The position numbers and the translations under genes were made by a program. From Nitratireductor pacificus pht-3B (GTDB lineage Bacteria; Pseudomonadota; Alphaproteobacteria; Rhizobiales; Rhizobiaceae), in the NCBI RefSeq assembly GCF_000300335.1, contig NZ_AMRM01000022.1, positions 1 through 64,000 of the forward strand: a DNA stretch of 64,000 nt. Direction: 5' to 3'. Every line of letters starts with the position of its first letter. Position 1 is the first letter of the stretch. A model generated the notes under the pieces. It searched no databases and was not told the origin of the DNA. It saw only the letters and a program-made list of their open reading frames with translations. Below are positions 57,383 through 64,000 of the stretch, in pieces.

Positions 57383-57403
57383 ATAACGAATGTCAAACGA
57401 AAA
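57383..57403 (-). promoter_or_regulatory. GlpR-operator-like sites before glpD
   Basis: On the minus strand TTTTCGTTT (57395-57403) and TTCGTTAT (57383-57390) repeat the core TTCGTT found in the palindrome before glpR. They lie 84-104 bases upstream of the glpD start in an AT-rich stretch, a fitting place for repression of the operon. Confidence 0.5.
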
Positions 57404-57409
57404 TCCTCG

Positions 57410-58183
57410 TTAGGCGGCGGTCTCGATCAGATGCACGCCGGATTCGGCGCACAGGGCACGCACCGAGGATGCCGGGCAGGAATCGGTGATGAAGGTATGC
57501 ACCTGCGATATATGCCCGATGCGCACCGGCGCACCGCGGTCGAATTTTGTGGAATCGGAGACGAGGATGACATGGCGCGCATTGGCGATGATCGCTTGCG
57601 CCACCTTCACCTCGCGGAAGTCGAAATCGTAAAGCGCGCCGTCCTGGTCGATGGCCGATACCCCGATCACGGCGTAATCCACCTTGAACTGGCGGATGAA
57701 ATCCACCGCGGCCTCGCCGACGATGCCGCCATCCGAACCGCGCACCACGCCGCCGGCGATGATCACCTCGAAGGAAGGATAAACCCGCATCCTGTTGGCA
57801 ACGTTTATGTTATTCGTGATGACCATCAATCCTTCATGGTCCAGAAGCGCGTCGCTCACCGCCTCCGTCGTCGTGCCGATGTTGACGAAGAGCGAGGCCC
57901 TGTCGGGGATGAGCCCGGCCGCGGCGCGGCCGATCGCGCGCTTCTCCTCGGCGGCGATCTTGCGCCGCGCCTCATACTCCACGTTCTGGATGCCCGAGGG
58001 CAGCAGCGCGCCGCCATGGATGCGCGATAAGAGCCGCCGGTCGCACAACTCGTTCAGGTCGCGGCGGATGGTCTGCGGCGTGACATTGAAGTGAGCCGCG
58101 AGATCGTCGACGAGGACGCGTCCGTGCTCCTTGGCGAGCGACAGAATCTCGTTGTGGCGTGGCGCGAGGAATGCACTGTTCAT
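57410..58183 (-). CDS. glpR: DeoR-family repressor of the glycerol genes
   Basis: The 257-residue regulator has the N-terminal DeoR HTH (VLVDDLAAHFNVTPQTIRRD, about residues 23-42) and the C-terminal sugar-phosphate-responsive domain with FVNIGTTTEAV and SDSTKFDR. GlpR proteins release DNA on binding glycerol-3-phosphate. It leads the glp locus, 110 bases upstream of glpD, and has a perfect palindrome in its own promoter region, suggesting autoregulation. Confidence 0.9.
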   Translation of the reverse strand: MNSAFLAPRHNEILSLAKEHGRVLVDDLAAHFNVTPQTIRRDLNELCDRRLLSRIHGGALLPSGIQNVEYEARRKIAAEEKRAIGRAAAGLIPDRASLFVNIGTTTEAVSDALLDHEGLMVITNNINVANRMRVYPSFEVIIAGGVVRGSDGGIVGEAAVDFIRQFKVDYAVIGVSAIDQDGALYDFDFREVKVAQAIIANARHVILVSDSTKFDRGAPVRIGHISQVHTFITDSCPASSVRALCAESGVHLIETAA

Positions 58184-58192
58184 GCAAAAGCC

Positions 58193-58227
58193 TTTTCGTT
58201 TTTGTCATCATTGGGCAAAAACGAAAA
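58193..58227. promoter_or_regulatory. GlpR-type palindromic operator
   Basis: TTTTCGTTTTTG (58193-58204) and CAAAAACGAAAA (58216-58227) are perfect 12-bp inverted arms around 11 bases, starting 10 bases upstream of the glpR ATG. DeoR/GlpR operators in proteobacteria have TTTCGTTT-like half-sites. Confidence 0.7.
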
Positions 58228-58388
58228 TCCTGCAACCATTGACTGGCGGCGGCGCATGGAGCAGCCCCTCCTCCGCCGCGCGAAACTTTTCGCTGCGCGC
58301 CCACGTAGCTCCTTCACGCAGGCGTGAATGCACGACATCTTGGCTTCGCGCCGGCAAGGAGACATCATCGTCGAAGGAGAACGTGACC

Positions 58389-58814
58389 ATGCGCATCCTG
58401 CTTCCGCTATCGGCACTGGCCGCCCTGTTCGGCTTTCAGGCCGTTTTCGCTTTCGCCGGCGAGGCGGAAATCCGCGCCGCGCAAGCCACCATCCGTGCGC
58501 AACTGGAGGCGTTCCGTGCCGGGGACAATGAGCGGGCCTATTCCTATGCGGCGCCGAGCATCAAGCGGATGTTTCCCACGCTCGAGCGGTTCATGGGGAT
58601 GGTCACCGGCAGCTACCAGCCGGTCTACCGGCCGCGCGACTATGCCTTCGGCGCGGCGCGGGAACCGAACGGGACAACCGTGATGCAGCGTGTCCTGACC
58701 ACGGGAACGGACGGCAAGAACTACGAGGCGCTCTACACGCTGGAGCGCCAGGCGGACGGCACCTACCGCATCACCGGCGTGAGCCTGAGGGAAACCGCCG
58801 GCCTCAGCATATAG
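58389..58814 (+). CDS. DUF4864 exported protein
   Basis: The 141-residue protein has a signal peptide (LLPLSALAALFGFQAVFAFA) and an NTF2-like mature part: EIRAAQATIRAQLEAFRAGD, then YSYAAPSIKRMFP and YEALYTLERQADGTYRITG. These agree with DUF4864. Function is unknown. It is divergent from glpR and convergent with the Anbu gene, ending 5 bases from it. Confidence 0.78.
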   Translation: MRILLPLSALAALFGFQAVFAFAGEAEIRAAQATIRAQLEAFRAGDNERAYSYAAPSIKRMFPTLERFMGMVTGSYQPVYRPRDYAFGAAREPNGTTVMQRVLTTGTDGKNYEALYTLERQADGTYRITGVSLRETAGLSI

Positions 58815-58819
58815 CGCCG

Positions 58820-59548
58820 TCAGCGCGTGAAGTCAGGCAGGCTCTTGAAGGCGGTTTTCAACGCCGTCGACCATCCGTCTGAGATGGTCTTGAAATAGGC
58901 GTCGTCCGCATCGATGCGCTTTTCGTATCCGACTTTGAAGCTGTCGCGGCCGTAGAACAGGACATCGAGCGGCAGGCCGACCGATAGGTTGGATTTCAGC
59001 GTCGAATCGAAGGACACCAGAAGCAATTTCACTGTCTCCTCGAAACTCATCGCCGCATCATGGGCGCGCACGAGGATGGGCTTGCCGTATTTCGTTTCGC
59101 CGATCTGGAAGAACGGCGTGTCCTCGCCGGCCTCGATAAAATTGCCTTCCGGGTAGATCAGGAACAGCCGTGGCTCCATGCCGCGAATCTGGCCCCCGAG
59201 AATGAACGAGGCGCCAAAGGCGTCGGCGCTTTGGCCGACCGGCGCCGACTGGCGGATGACCTCCTTCACCGTATCGCCGACAAGGCGGGCGGCCTGATAC
59301 ATGGAGGGCGTTTCCAGCATGGACGAGGTGCGTTCGTCCGGCGCCTTGGTGCGTTCGTCGAGCAGGCTTGCCACGGCCTGGGTCGTCGCCAGATTGCCGG
59401 CCGAAAGAAGCACGAGGACGCGGTCGTCGGGCGTTTCCCAGCACCGCATCTTGCGGAAGGTCGAGATATTGTCGACGCCGGCATTGGTCCGGGTGTCCGA
59501 CATGAACACCAGACCGCTATCGATCTTCAATCCGACGCAATAGGTCAT
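58820..59548 (-). CDS. Anbu-type proteasome-like protein
   Basis: This 242-residue Ntn-hydrolase is of the Anbu family (ancestral beta subunit), a self-assembling relative of HslV and the 20S proteasome beta subunit. MTYCVGLKIDSGLVFMSDTR shows Thr2, which becomes the N-terminal nucleophile after Met removal, and Asp in SDTRTNAGVD. Anbu genes regularly occur with a transglutaminase, an alpha-E protein and a circularly permuted ATP-grasp protein, exactly as here. Substrates are unknown. It is the last gene of that operon, 35 bases after the transglutaminase gene. Confidence 0.88.
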   Translation of the reverse strand: MTYCVGLKIDSGLVFMSDTRTNAGVDNISTFRKMRCWETPDDRVLVLLSAGNLATTQAVASLLDERTKAPDERTSSMLETPSMYQAARLVGDTVKEVIRQSAPVGQSADAFGASFILGGQIRGMEPRLFLIYPEGNFIEAGEDTPFFQIGETKYGKPILVRAHDAAMSFEETVKLLLVSFDSTLKSNLSVGLPLDVLFYGRDSFKVGYEKRIDADDAYFKTISDGWSTALKTAFKSLPDFTR

Positions 59549-59583
59549 TCGGGCGGCGCCCCTCGCAGATTCGTCACAGGAGA

Positions 59584-60378
59584 TTACTGCTCGACGCTGA
59601 TCTGAACCGCAAGCGCTTCTTCCGCCTGGCCGAGCCTGATCCCCATGACCGGCATCGCGTCGCGATAGTCGCGCCCGCTGGCGACGCGCACATAGCGGTC
59701 GTCGGCGGAGATGCCGTTCGAGCAATCGAAGGCGACCCAGCCCAGCCCCTCCACATGAACCTCGGCCCAGGCATGGCTCGCCACCTGCTCGTCGCGGTCG
59801 TCGATGCGCAGATAGCCGCTGACATAGCGGCCCGGAAAGCCCATCAGCCGCGCGCCGGTCAGGAAGATGTGCGCGTGGTCCTGGCAAACCCCCTCGCCGG
59901 CCGCCAGCGCCTCCTCGGCGCTCGTCGCCGCGTCGGTGGCGCCGATCACATAGGCGACCCGCTCGCGCACCAGCGCCATCAGTCCGTGCAGCCGCTCGAC
60001 ATCCTCTCCCTCGGGCACAGCCCTGACCAGGGCTGTGACGCCGCGCCCGGCGGTGCAGAGAGGGGTCTGCTGGCGAAACAGCCAGAGCGGGGCCAGTCCC
60101 TCGTGCTTGCCGGTGACGCCGGCCGTGTCGCGCGTCTCGACGATGCCGGCCGCCTCGATCAGGATCGCCTGCCGCCCGCCTTCCATGCTCATCAGCCGGG
60201 TGTCGTTGCCGAAACCGTCGATGAAACGCGCTTCCTCCTTGGCGCCCTCGGCGGACAGGGACCATTCGACCACCGTCTGCGTGGGGCCGCTCCGGGGGAA
60301 AAGCCTCAATCTCTGCAGCGCGTAGGACACCGGTGCGTCGTAGCGGTATTCGGTACGGTGCGAAATCTTCAGGCGCAT
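59584..60378 (-). CDS. Transglutaminase-like cysteine protein
   Basis: The 264-residue protein has an N-terminal beta-sandwich domain (RLKISHRTEYRYDAPVSYAL) and a transglutaminase core. The catalytic triad is seen as Cys165 (GEGVCQDHAH), His202 (ASHAWAEV) and Asp218 (AFDCSNG). This family is probably a protease, ligase or amidase. It lies 10 bases after the alpha-E gene in the Anbu operon. Confidence 0.88.
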   Translation of the reverse strand: MRLKISHRTEYRYDAPVSYALQRLRLFPRSGPTQTVVEWSLSAEGAKEEARFIDGFGNDTRLMSMEGGRQAILIEAAGIVETRDTAGVTGKHEGLAPLWLFRQQTPLCTAGRGVTALVRAVPEGEDVERLHGLMALVRERVAYVIGATDAATSAEEALAAGEGVCQDHAHIFLTGARLMGFPGRYVSGYLRIDDRDEQVASHAWAEVHVEGLGWVAFDCSNGISADDRYVRVASGRDYRDAMPVMGIRLGQAEEALAVQISVEQ

Positions 60379-60388
60379 GGCCTCGTCC

Positions 60389-61330
60389 TCAATAGAAGCG
60401 GAAATCGGCAGCGACCTGATCCCCCAGGAGGCCGTTGTCGCGGATGAACTCCTTCAGGAACTCGTGCAGACCTTCCTCGAAGATATCCTCGACCGTGGCG
60501 GATTTCAGCTTGTCGAACTTGGCCGCGGCGAGATCGTGGCACGGATGGCGCATGCCGTAGGCTTCGGCCAGATAGTCGAGCGACTGGCAGATGCCGCCAT
60601 AGCAGAAGGCGAGCGAGCGCGGCATGCGCCGGTCCAGAATGAGGTAGTCGGCGACATTGGCCGGCTTGTAGTCGCCGTCATAGGTCCAGCGGTAGGAGCG
60701 CTGTGCCGAAACAGAGCGCAGGATCGTCTGCCATTGATGATTGTCGAGCGACGAGCCGACCCAGGCGACGGAGGGCAGGAGGACGTAGTACTTGACGTCG
60801 AGGATGCGCGACGTGTTGTCGGCGCGCTCGATCAGCGTGCCGATCTGGGCGAAATCGAAAATCTCGTTGCGCAGCATGGTGCCTTGGAACGCGCCACGGA
60901 TCAGCGCCGTCTCGCGCTTCACGGCGTCGAGCACGGCGGGCAGGTCCGGTTCGTCGATACGCCGCTTGAGCATGCGCGTCAGCGCCATCCAGGCTTCGTT
61001 GACGCTCTCCCAGGTCTCGCGCGTTAGTGATGTCCGCACCATGCGGGCGTTCATGCGCGCCGTTTCCATAGACGATATGACGCTCGAGGGATTGCCGAGA
61101 TCGCGCAGGAGGAAGTTCGAGACGGTTGCCGTATCGTAGTCGCTGTTCTCCTTCTCGAACACGTCGCGCACACCCGCGCTGGTCAGCACGGAGGCCCATT
61201 CGTCGGACGCCGCGCCCGATTGCGTCAGCGCCAGCCGCAGGCCCGTATCGACCAGGCGCGCCATGTTTTCGGCCCGCTCGATATAGCGGTGCATCCAGTA
61301 GAGGCCGTTTGCGGAGCGCCCAAGCAGCAT
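60389..61330 (-). CDS. Alpha-E domain protein
   Basis: This 313-residue, nearly all-helical protein begins LLGRSANGLYWMHRYIERAE, the alpha-E signature (SRxAxxLYWxGRYxERAE), with helical blocks such as FLLRDLGNPSSVISSMETAR and GTLIERADNTSRILDVKYY. It is thought to work with the ATP-grasp partner in a peptide or amide ligation reaction. It lies 17 bases after the ATP-grasp gene. Biochemistry is not settled. Confidence 0.87.
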   Translation of the reverse strand: MLLGRSANGLYWMHRYIERAENMARLVDTGLRLALTQSGAASDEWASVLTSAGVRDVFEKENSDYDTATVSNFLLRDLGNPSSVISSMETARMNARMVRTSLTRETWESVNEAWMALTRMLKRRIDEPDLPAVLDAVKRETALIRGAFQGTMLRNEIFDFAQIGTLIERADNTSRILDVKYYVLLPSVAWVGSSLDNHQWQTILRSVSAQRSYRWTYDGDYKPANVADYLILDRRMPRSLAFCYGGICQSLDYLAEAYGMRHPCHDLAAAKFDKLKSATVEDIFEEGLHEFLKEFIRDNGLLGDQVAADFRFY

Positions 61331-61347
61331 GTCAGGAAAGTTCCTTC

Positions 61348-62757
61348 TCAGTCATCCAGCACCCATGTGTCCTTGGTGCCGCCGCCCTGCGAAGAATTGA
61401 CCACCAGGGATCCCTTCTTCAGCGCGACGCGGGTCAGGCCGCCCGGCACGATCTGGATCCGGTCCGAGACGAGGACGAAGGGGCGCAGATCCACATGGCG
61501 GGGGGCGAGACCCTTCGATGTCAGGATCGGGCACGTGGAGAGCGCCAGCGTCGGCTGGGCGATGTAATTGCCGGGCCTGGCGATCAGTTTTTTGGCGAAG
61601 GCCGCGCGCTCCTTCTTCGAGGCGGCCGGGCCGACCAGCATGCCGTAGCCGCCGGAACCGTGCACTTCCTTCACCACCAGTTCGTCCAGATGCTCCAGCA
61701 CGTAAGCCAGCGCATTCGGTTCCGAACAGCGCCAAGTCTCGACGTTCTGCAGGATTGCCTTGCGTCCCGTGTAGAACTCGACGATCTCGGGCATGTAGGA
61801 ATAGATCGCCTTGTCGTCGGCGATGCCGGTGCCCGGCGCGTTGGCGATGGCGATGTTGCCGGCGCGGTAGACATCCATGATGCCCGGCACGCCGAGCACG
61901 GAATCGGGCTTGAATGTCAGCGGGTCGAGATAGTCGTCGTCGACGCGCCGGTACAGCACGTCGATCTTCTTGTAGCCCTGCGTCGTGCGCATCGCCACAT
62001 GGCCGTCGACCACGCGCAGGTCCGAGCCCTCGACCAGTTCGACGCCCATCTGGTCGGCGAGGAAGGCGTGTTCGAAATAGGCCGAGTTGAAGCTGCCAGG
62101 GGTCAGGACGGCGATGGTCGGGGAACCGTCGCGGCCCTGCGGGGCGACGGCGGTCAGCGATTCCCGGAGAAGCTGCGGATAGTTCTCCACCGGCCGCACC
62201 TTCACCTGCTGGAACAGTTCCGGGAAGAGCTGCATCATCGTCTCGCGGTTCTCCAGCATGTAGGAGACGCCCGAGGGGGTGCGCGCATTGTCCTCCAGGA
62301 CGAAGAAATCGTTCTCGCCGGTGCGGACGATATCGACGCCGATGATGTGCGTGTAGACGCCGCCCGGCGGGCGAACCCCGATCATCTCCGGCAGGAAGGC
62401 CGCGTTGTTGGCGACGATCTCCTTCGGGATCCGGCCGGCGCGCAGGATTTCCTGACGGTGGTAGATGTCGTCGAGAAAGGCGTTCAGCGCCTGGACGCGC
62501 TGCTCGATGCCCTGCACCAGCCGGCGCCATTCCTTGCCGGAGATGATGCGCGGAACGATGTCGAAGGGGATCAGGCGCTCGGCTGCTTCCGTATCGCCAT
62601 AGACGGCGAAGGTGATGCCCGTTCGGCGAAACACCCGCTCCGCATCACCTGCCTTTTGCAGCAGGCGTTTGGGGTCCTGCCGGTCGAACCAGCTCTGGTA
62701 ATCGTCATAGGGTGGTCTGGCCTGGCCCCCCAGGCGCATCTCGTCGAAGTGCGTCAA
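61348..62757 (-). CDS. Circularly permuted ATP-grasp type 2 protein
   Basis: This 469-residue protein of the CP-ATP-grasp family shows VYTHIIGVDIVRTGENDFFV and LEDNARTPSGVSYMLENR (nucleotide and metal-binding region), then DVLYRRVDDDYLDPLTF, ELVVKEVHGSGGYGMLVGP and a C-terminal LVVNSSQGGGTKDTW. Family logic predicts formation of an amide bond at the expense of ATP. A TTG at 62757 is taken as start because GAGAGGAG lies 5 bases upstream; the ATG at 62739 lacks a site. It is the first gene of the Anbu operon. Confidence 0.87.
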   Translation of the reverse strand: MTHFDEMRLGGQARPPYDDYQSWFDRQDPKRLLQKAGDAERVFRRTGITFAVYGDTEAAERLIPFDIVPRIISGKEWRRLVQGIEQRVQALNAFLDDIYHRQEILRAGRIPKEIVANNAAFLPEMIGVRPPGGVYTHIIGVDIVRTGENDFFVLEDNARTPSGVSYMLENRETMMQLFPELFQQVKVRPVENYPQLLRESLTAVAPQGRDGSPTIAVLTPGSFNSAYFEHAFLADQMGVELVEGSDLRVVDGHVAMRTTQGYKKIDVLYRRVDDDYLDPLTFKPDSVLGVPGIMDVYRAGNIAIANAPGTGIADDKAIYSYMPEIVEFYTGRKAILQNVETWRCSEPNALAYVLEHLDELVVKEVHGSGGYGMLVGPAASKKERAAFAKKLIARPGNYIAQPTLALSTCPILTSKGLAPRHVDLRPFVLVSDRIQIVPGGLTRVALKKGSLVVNSSQGGGTKDTWVLDD

Positions 62758-62782
62758 GAAATGCTCCTCTCGCGAGCATTTC
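62758..62782 (-). promoter_or_regulatory. Inverted repeat covering the ribosome site of the Anbu operon
   Basis: GAAATGCTC (62758-62766) and GAGCATTTC (62774-62782) are perfect arms with a 7-base spacer. They directly abut the TTG start, and the ribosome-binding GAGAGGAG lies in the loop and start-proximal arm. It may be an operator or an RNA hairpin that hides the site. Confidence 0.5.
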
Positions 62783-62878
62783 AGCCGTGTTGTCCCCGAA
62801 ACGCAAGCGGTTTCTATGGGTTAGGCAAAATCAGCCATCTGGGCGCACGGTCGGGAGGCCCCGGCGCATCGGCCCGGT

Positions 62879-62998
62879 GCGTGGTTCGACAAGCTCATCA
62901 TGAGGGAGGTGGAGCATGGCAGGAAGTCTGGTTCGGGGACGTTATAGACTGGTTTTGCACCCAGCACCATTCCTCATGGTGAGCTTGTCGAACCACGC
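62879..62998. repeat. 27-bp inverted repeat flanking a 66-base spacer
   Basis: Arms at 62879-62905 and 62972-62998 share the core GTGGTTCGACAAGCTCA with one mismatch in 27. This repeat type occurs in many proteobacterial intergenic regions. It lies between tgt and the Anbu operon and may form a long hairpin that ends tgt transcription. Confidence 0.65.
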
Positions 62999-63028
62999 AG
63001 ATCGCTGCCGCCTGTTCGAGCCTCCCAG

Positions 63029-64000
63029 TCAGAGCGGCGGAAGGTCGCCCTTCTCCCAGGCGGCGGAGATTTCCGCCGACCGCTCCGTGAAGCGACCCGC
63101 CTCGATCGCGTCGCGGATGTCCTGCATCAGCGCCTGATAATAGGCGAGGTTGTTCCAGGTGAGCAGCATGCCGCCCAGCGATTCCCCCGACTTCACCAGA
63201 TGATGCAGATAGGCGCGCGAATAGTCGCGCGACGCCGGGCAGTCGCTCTCCTCGTCGAGCGGCCGCAGGTCCTCGGCGTGGCGCGCGTTCTTCAGGTTGA
63301 TCTTGCCGCGCCGCGTATAGGCGAGACCGTGCCGCCCTGCCCTCGTCGGCATCACGCAGTCGAACATGTCGATGCCGCGCGCCACCGATTTCAGAATATC
63401 GTCGGGCGTGCCGACGCCCATCAGGTAGCGCGGCTTTTCGGCCGGCAGCTCGGGACATGTCGCCTCGAGCATCTCCAGCATGACCGCCTGCGGTTCGCCG
63501 ACGGCCAGCCCGCCGACGGCGTATCCCTTCAGGTCCATCGCTGCCAGCGCCTGCGCGGAACGCTGGCGCAGATGCGCCCTGTCGCCGCCCTGCACGATGC
63601 CGAACATCGCCTTGCCCGGCTGGTCGCCGAAGGCCGTTTTGCAGCGCTCGGCCCAGCGCAGCGACATTTCCATGGCGCGCTCGATCTCGGCTTCCTCCGC
63701 CGGCAGCGCCACGCATTCGTCGAGCTGCATCTGGATGTCAGAACCGAGCAGGCCCTGGATCTCGATCGAGCGTTCCGGCGGCATCTCGAACACCTGCCCG
63801 TCCACATGGGAGCGGAAGGTGACGCCCTTCTCGGTGATCTTGCGCAGCTCGGCGAGCGACATCACCTGGAAGCCGCCGGAATCGGTCAGGATCGGGTGCG
63901 GCCAGCCGGCGAACTGGTGCAGCCCGCCGAGGCGCGCCATGCGTTCGGCGCCCGGCCGCAGCATCAGGTGATAGGTGTTGCCGAGAATGATGTCGCTGCC
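63029..64000 (-). CDS. tgt: tRNA-guanine transglycosylase (N-terminus beyond window)
   Basis: The gene runs off the right edge; the visible 323 residues start [19 protein letters not shown]. The enzyme swaps guanine 34 in tRNAs for the queuosine precursor preQ1. [13 protein letters not shown] holds the first catalytic Asp and [11 protein letters not shown] the nucleophile Asp; FGIVQGG and [11 protein letters not shown] line the base pocket. The zinc site is degenerate: the usual CxCxxC reads SDCPAS and the later His (LHN) reads WNN, so three of four ligands are gone. The gene appears otherwise complete at its 3' end. Confidence 0.93.
   Translation of the reverse strand, partial: GSDIILGNTYHLMLRPGAERMARLGGLHQFAGWPHPILTDSGGFQVMSLAELRKITEKGVTFRSHVDGQVFEMPPERSIEIQGLLGSDIQMQLDECVALPAEEAEIERAMEMSLRWAERCKTAFGDQPGKAMFGIVQGGDRAHLRQRSAQALAAMDLKGYAVGGLAVGEPQAVMLEMLEATCPELPAEKPRYLMGVGTPDDILKSVARGIDMFDCVMPTRAGRHGLAYTRRGKINLKNARHAEDLRPLDEESDCPASRDYSRAYLHHLVKSGESLGGMLLTWNNLAYYQALMQDIRDAIEAGRFTERSAEISAAWEKGDLPPL

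Overview
The window is high-GC DNA with tightly packed genes that often overlap by 4-8 bases. Its gene content (phosphatidylcholine synthase, an IalB-family protein, sdhE beside mfd, a rhizobial-type glpRDSTPQUV glycerol locus, and an Anbu/transglutaminase/alpha-E/ATP-grasp cluster) points to an alphaproteobacterium of the Hyphomicrobiales (rhizobia and relatives). This placement rests on gene content and order only.

From 1 to 29 kb the window is mostly chromosomal backbone. At the left edge a small two-gene cassette stands out: a HlyC-type lysine acyltransferase translationally coupled to a protein with an M3-peptidase-like zinc site. Next come speD-speE (polyamines), a glutathione transferase with a palindromic operator-like site, a BMP-type nucleoside/purine-like ABC importer (ATPase, two permeases, binding protein), and a DUF2182-DUF1326-pcs cluster. 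These are followed by a UbiH-like monooxygenase, an AEC carrier, hspQ, ialB-like, a YejA-like binding protein, a DsbA/FrnE-like oxidoreductase, sdhE-mfd, recG, a DUF502 protein, and ccdA-glmU-glmS.

From 29.14 to 46.41 kb lies a genomic island. It begins at an intact tRNA-Lys(UUU) gene and ends at a 48-nt imperfect copy of that tRNA's 3' part exactly 17,200 bp away. It carries a 3'-truncated IS3-type element, a TetR regulator and two separate ferric-siderophore uptake loci. Locus A (minus strand) is AraC, MFS, TonB-dependent receptor and two fused ABC transporters, the gene set of the yersiniabactin uptake half (YbtA, YbtX, FyuA, YbtP, YbtQ). Locus B (plus strand) is AraC, TonB-dependent receptor, RhtX/FptX-like MFS permease and a cytoplasmic alpha/beta-hydrolase of siderophore-esterase type, with the last three coupled by stop/start overlaps. 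No siderophore biosynthesis gene is present, so the island looks like equipment for using siderophores made by others. This is the most interesting system in the window.

From 46.4 to 64 kb the backbone resumes. It holds a bile-acid/sodium symporter-family protein, a small secreted NTF2-like protein, and a complete glycerol uptake and catabolism locus (glpR, glpD, glpS, glpT, glpP, glpQ, glpU, glpV, glpK) with GlpR-operator-like palindromes. A DUF4864 protein follows, then the Anbu proteasome-like operon with transglutaminase, alpha-E and circularly permuted ATP-grasp genes. The window ends inside tgt, whose product has lost three of the four usual zinc ligands.
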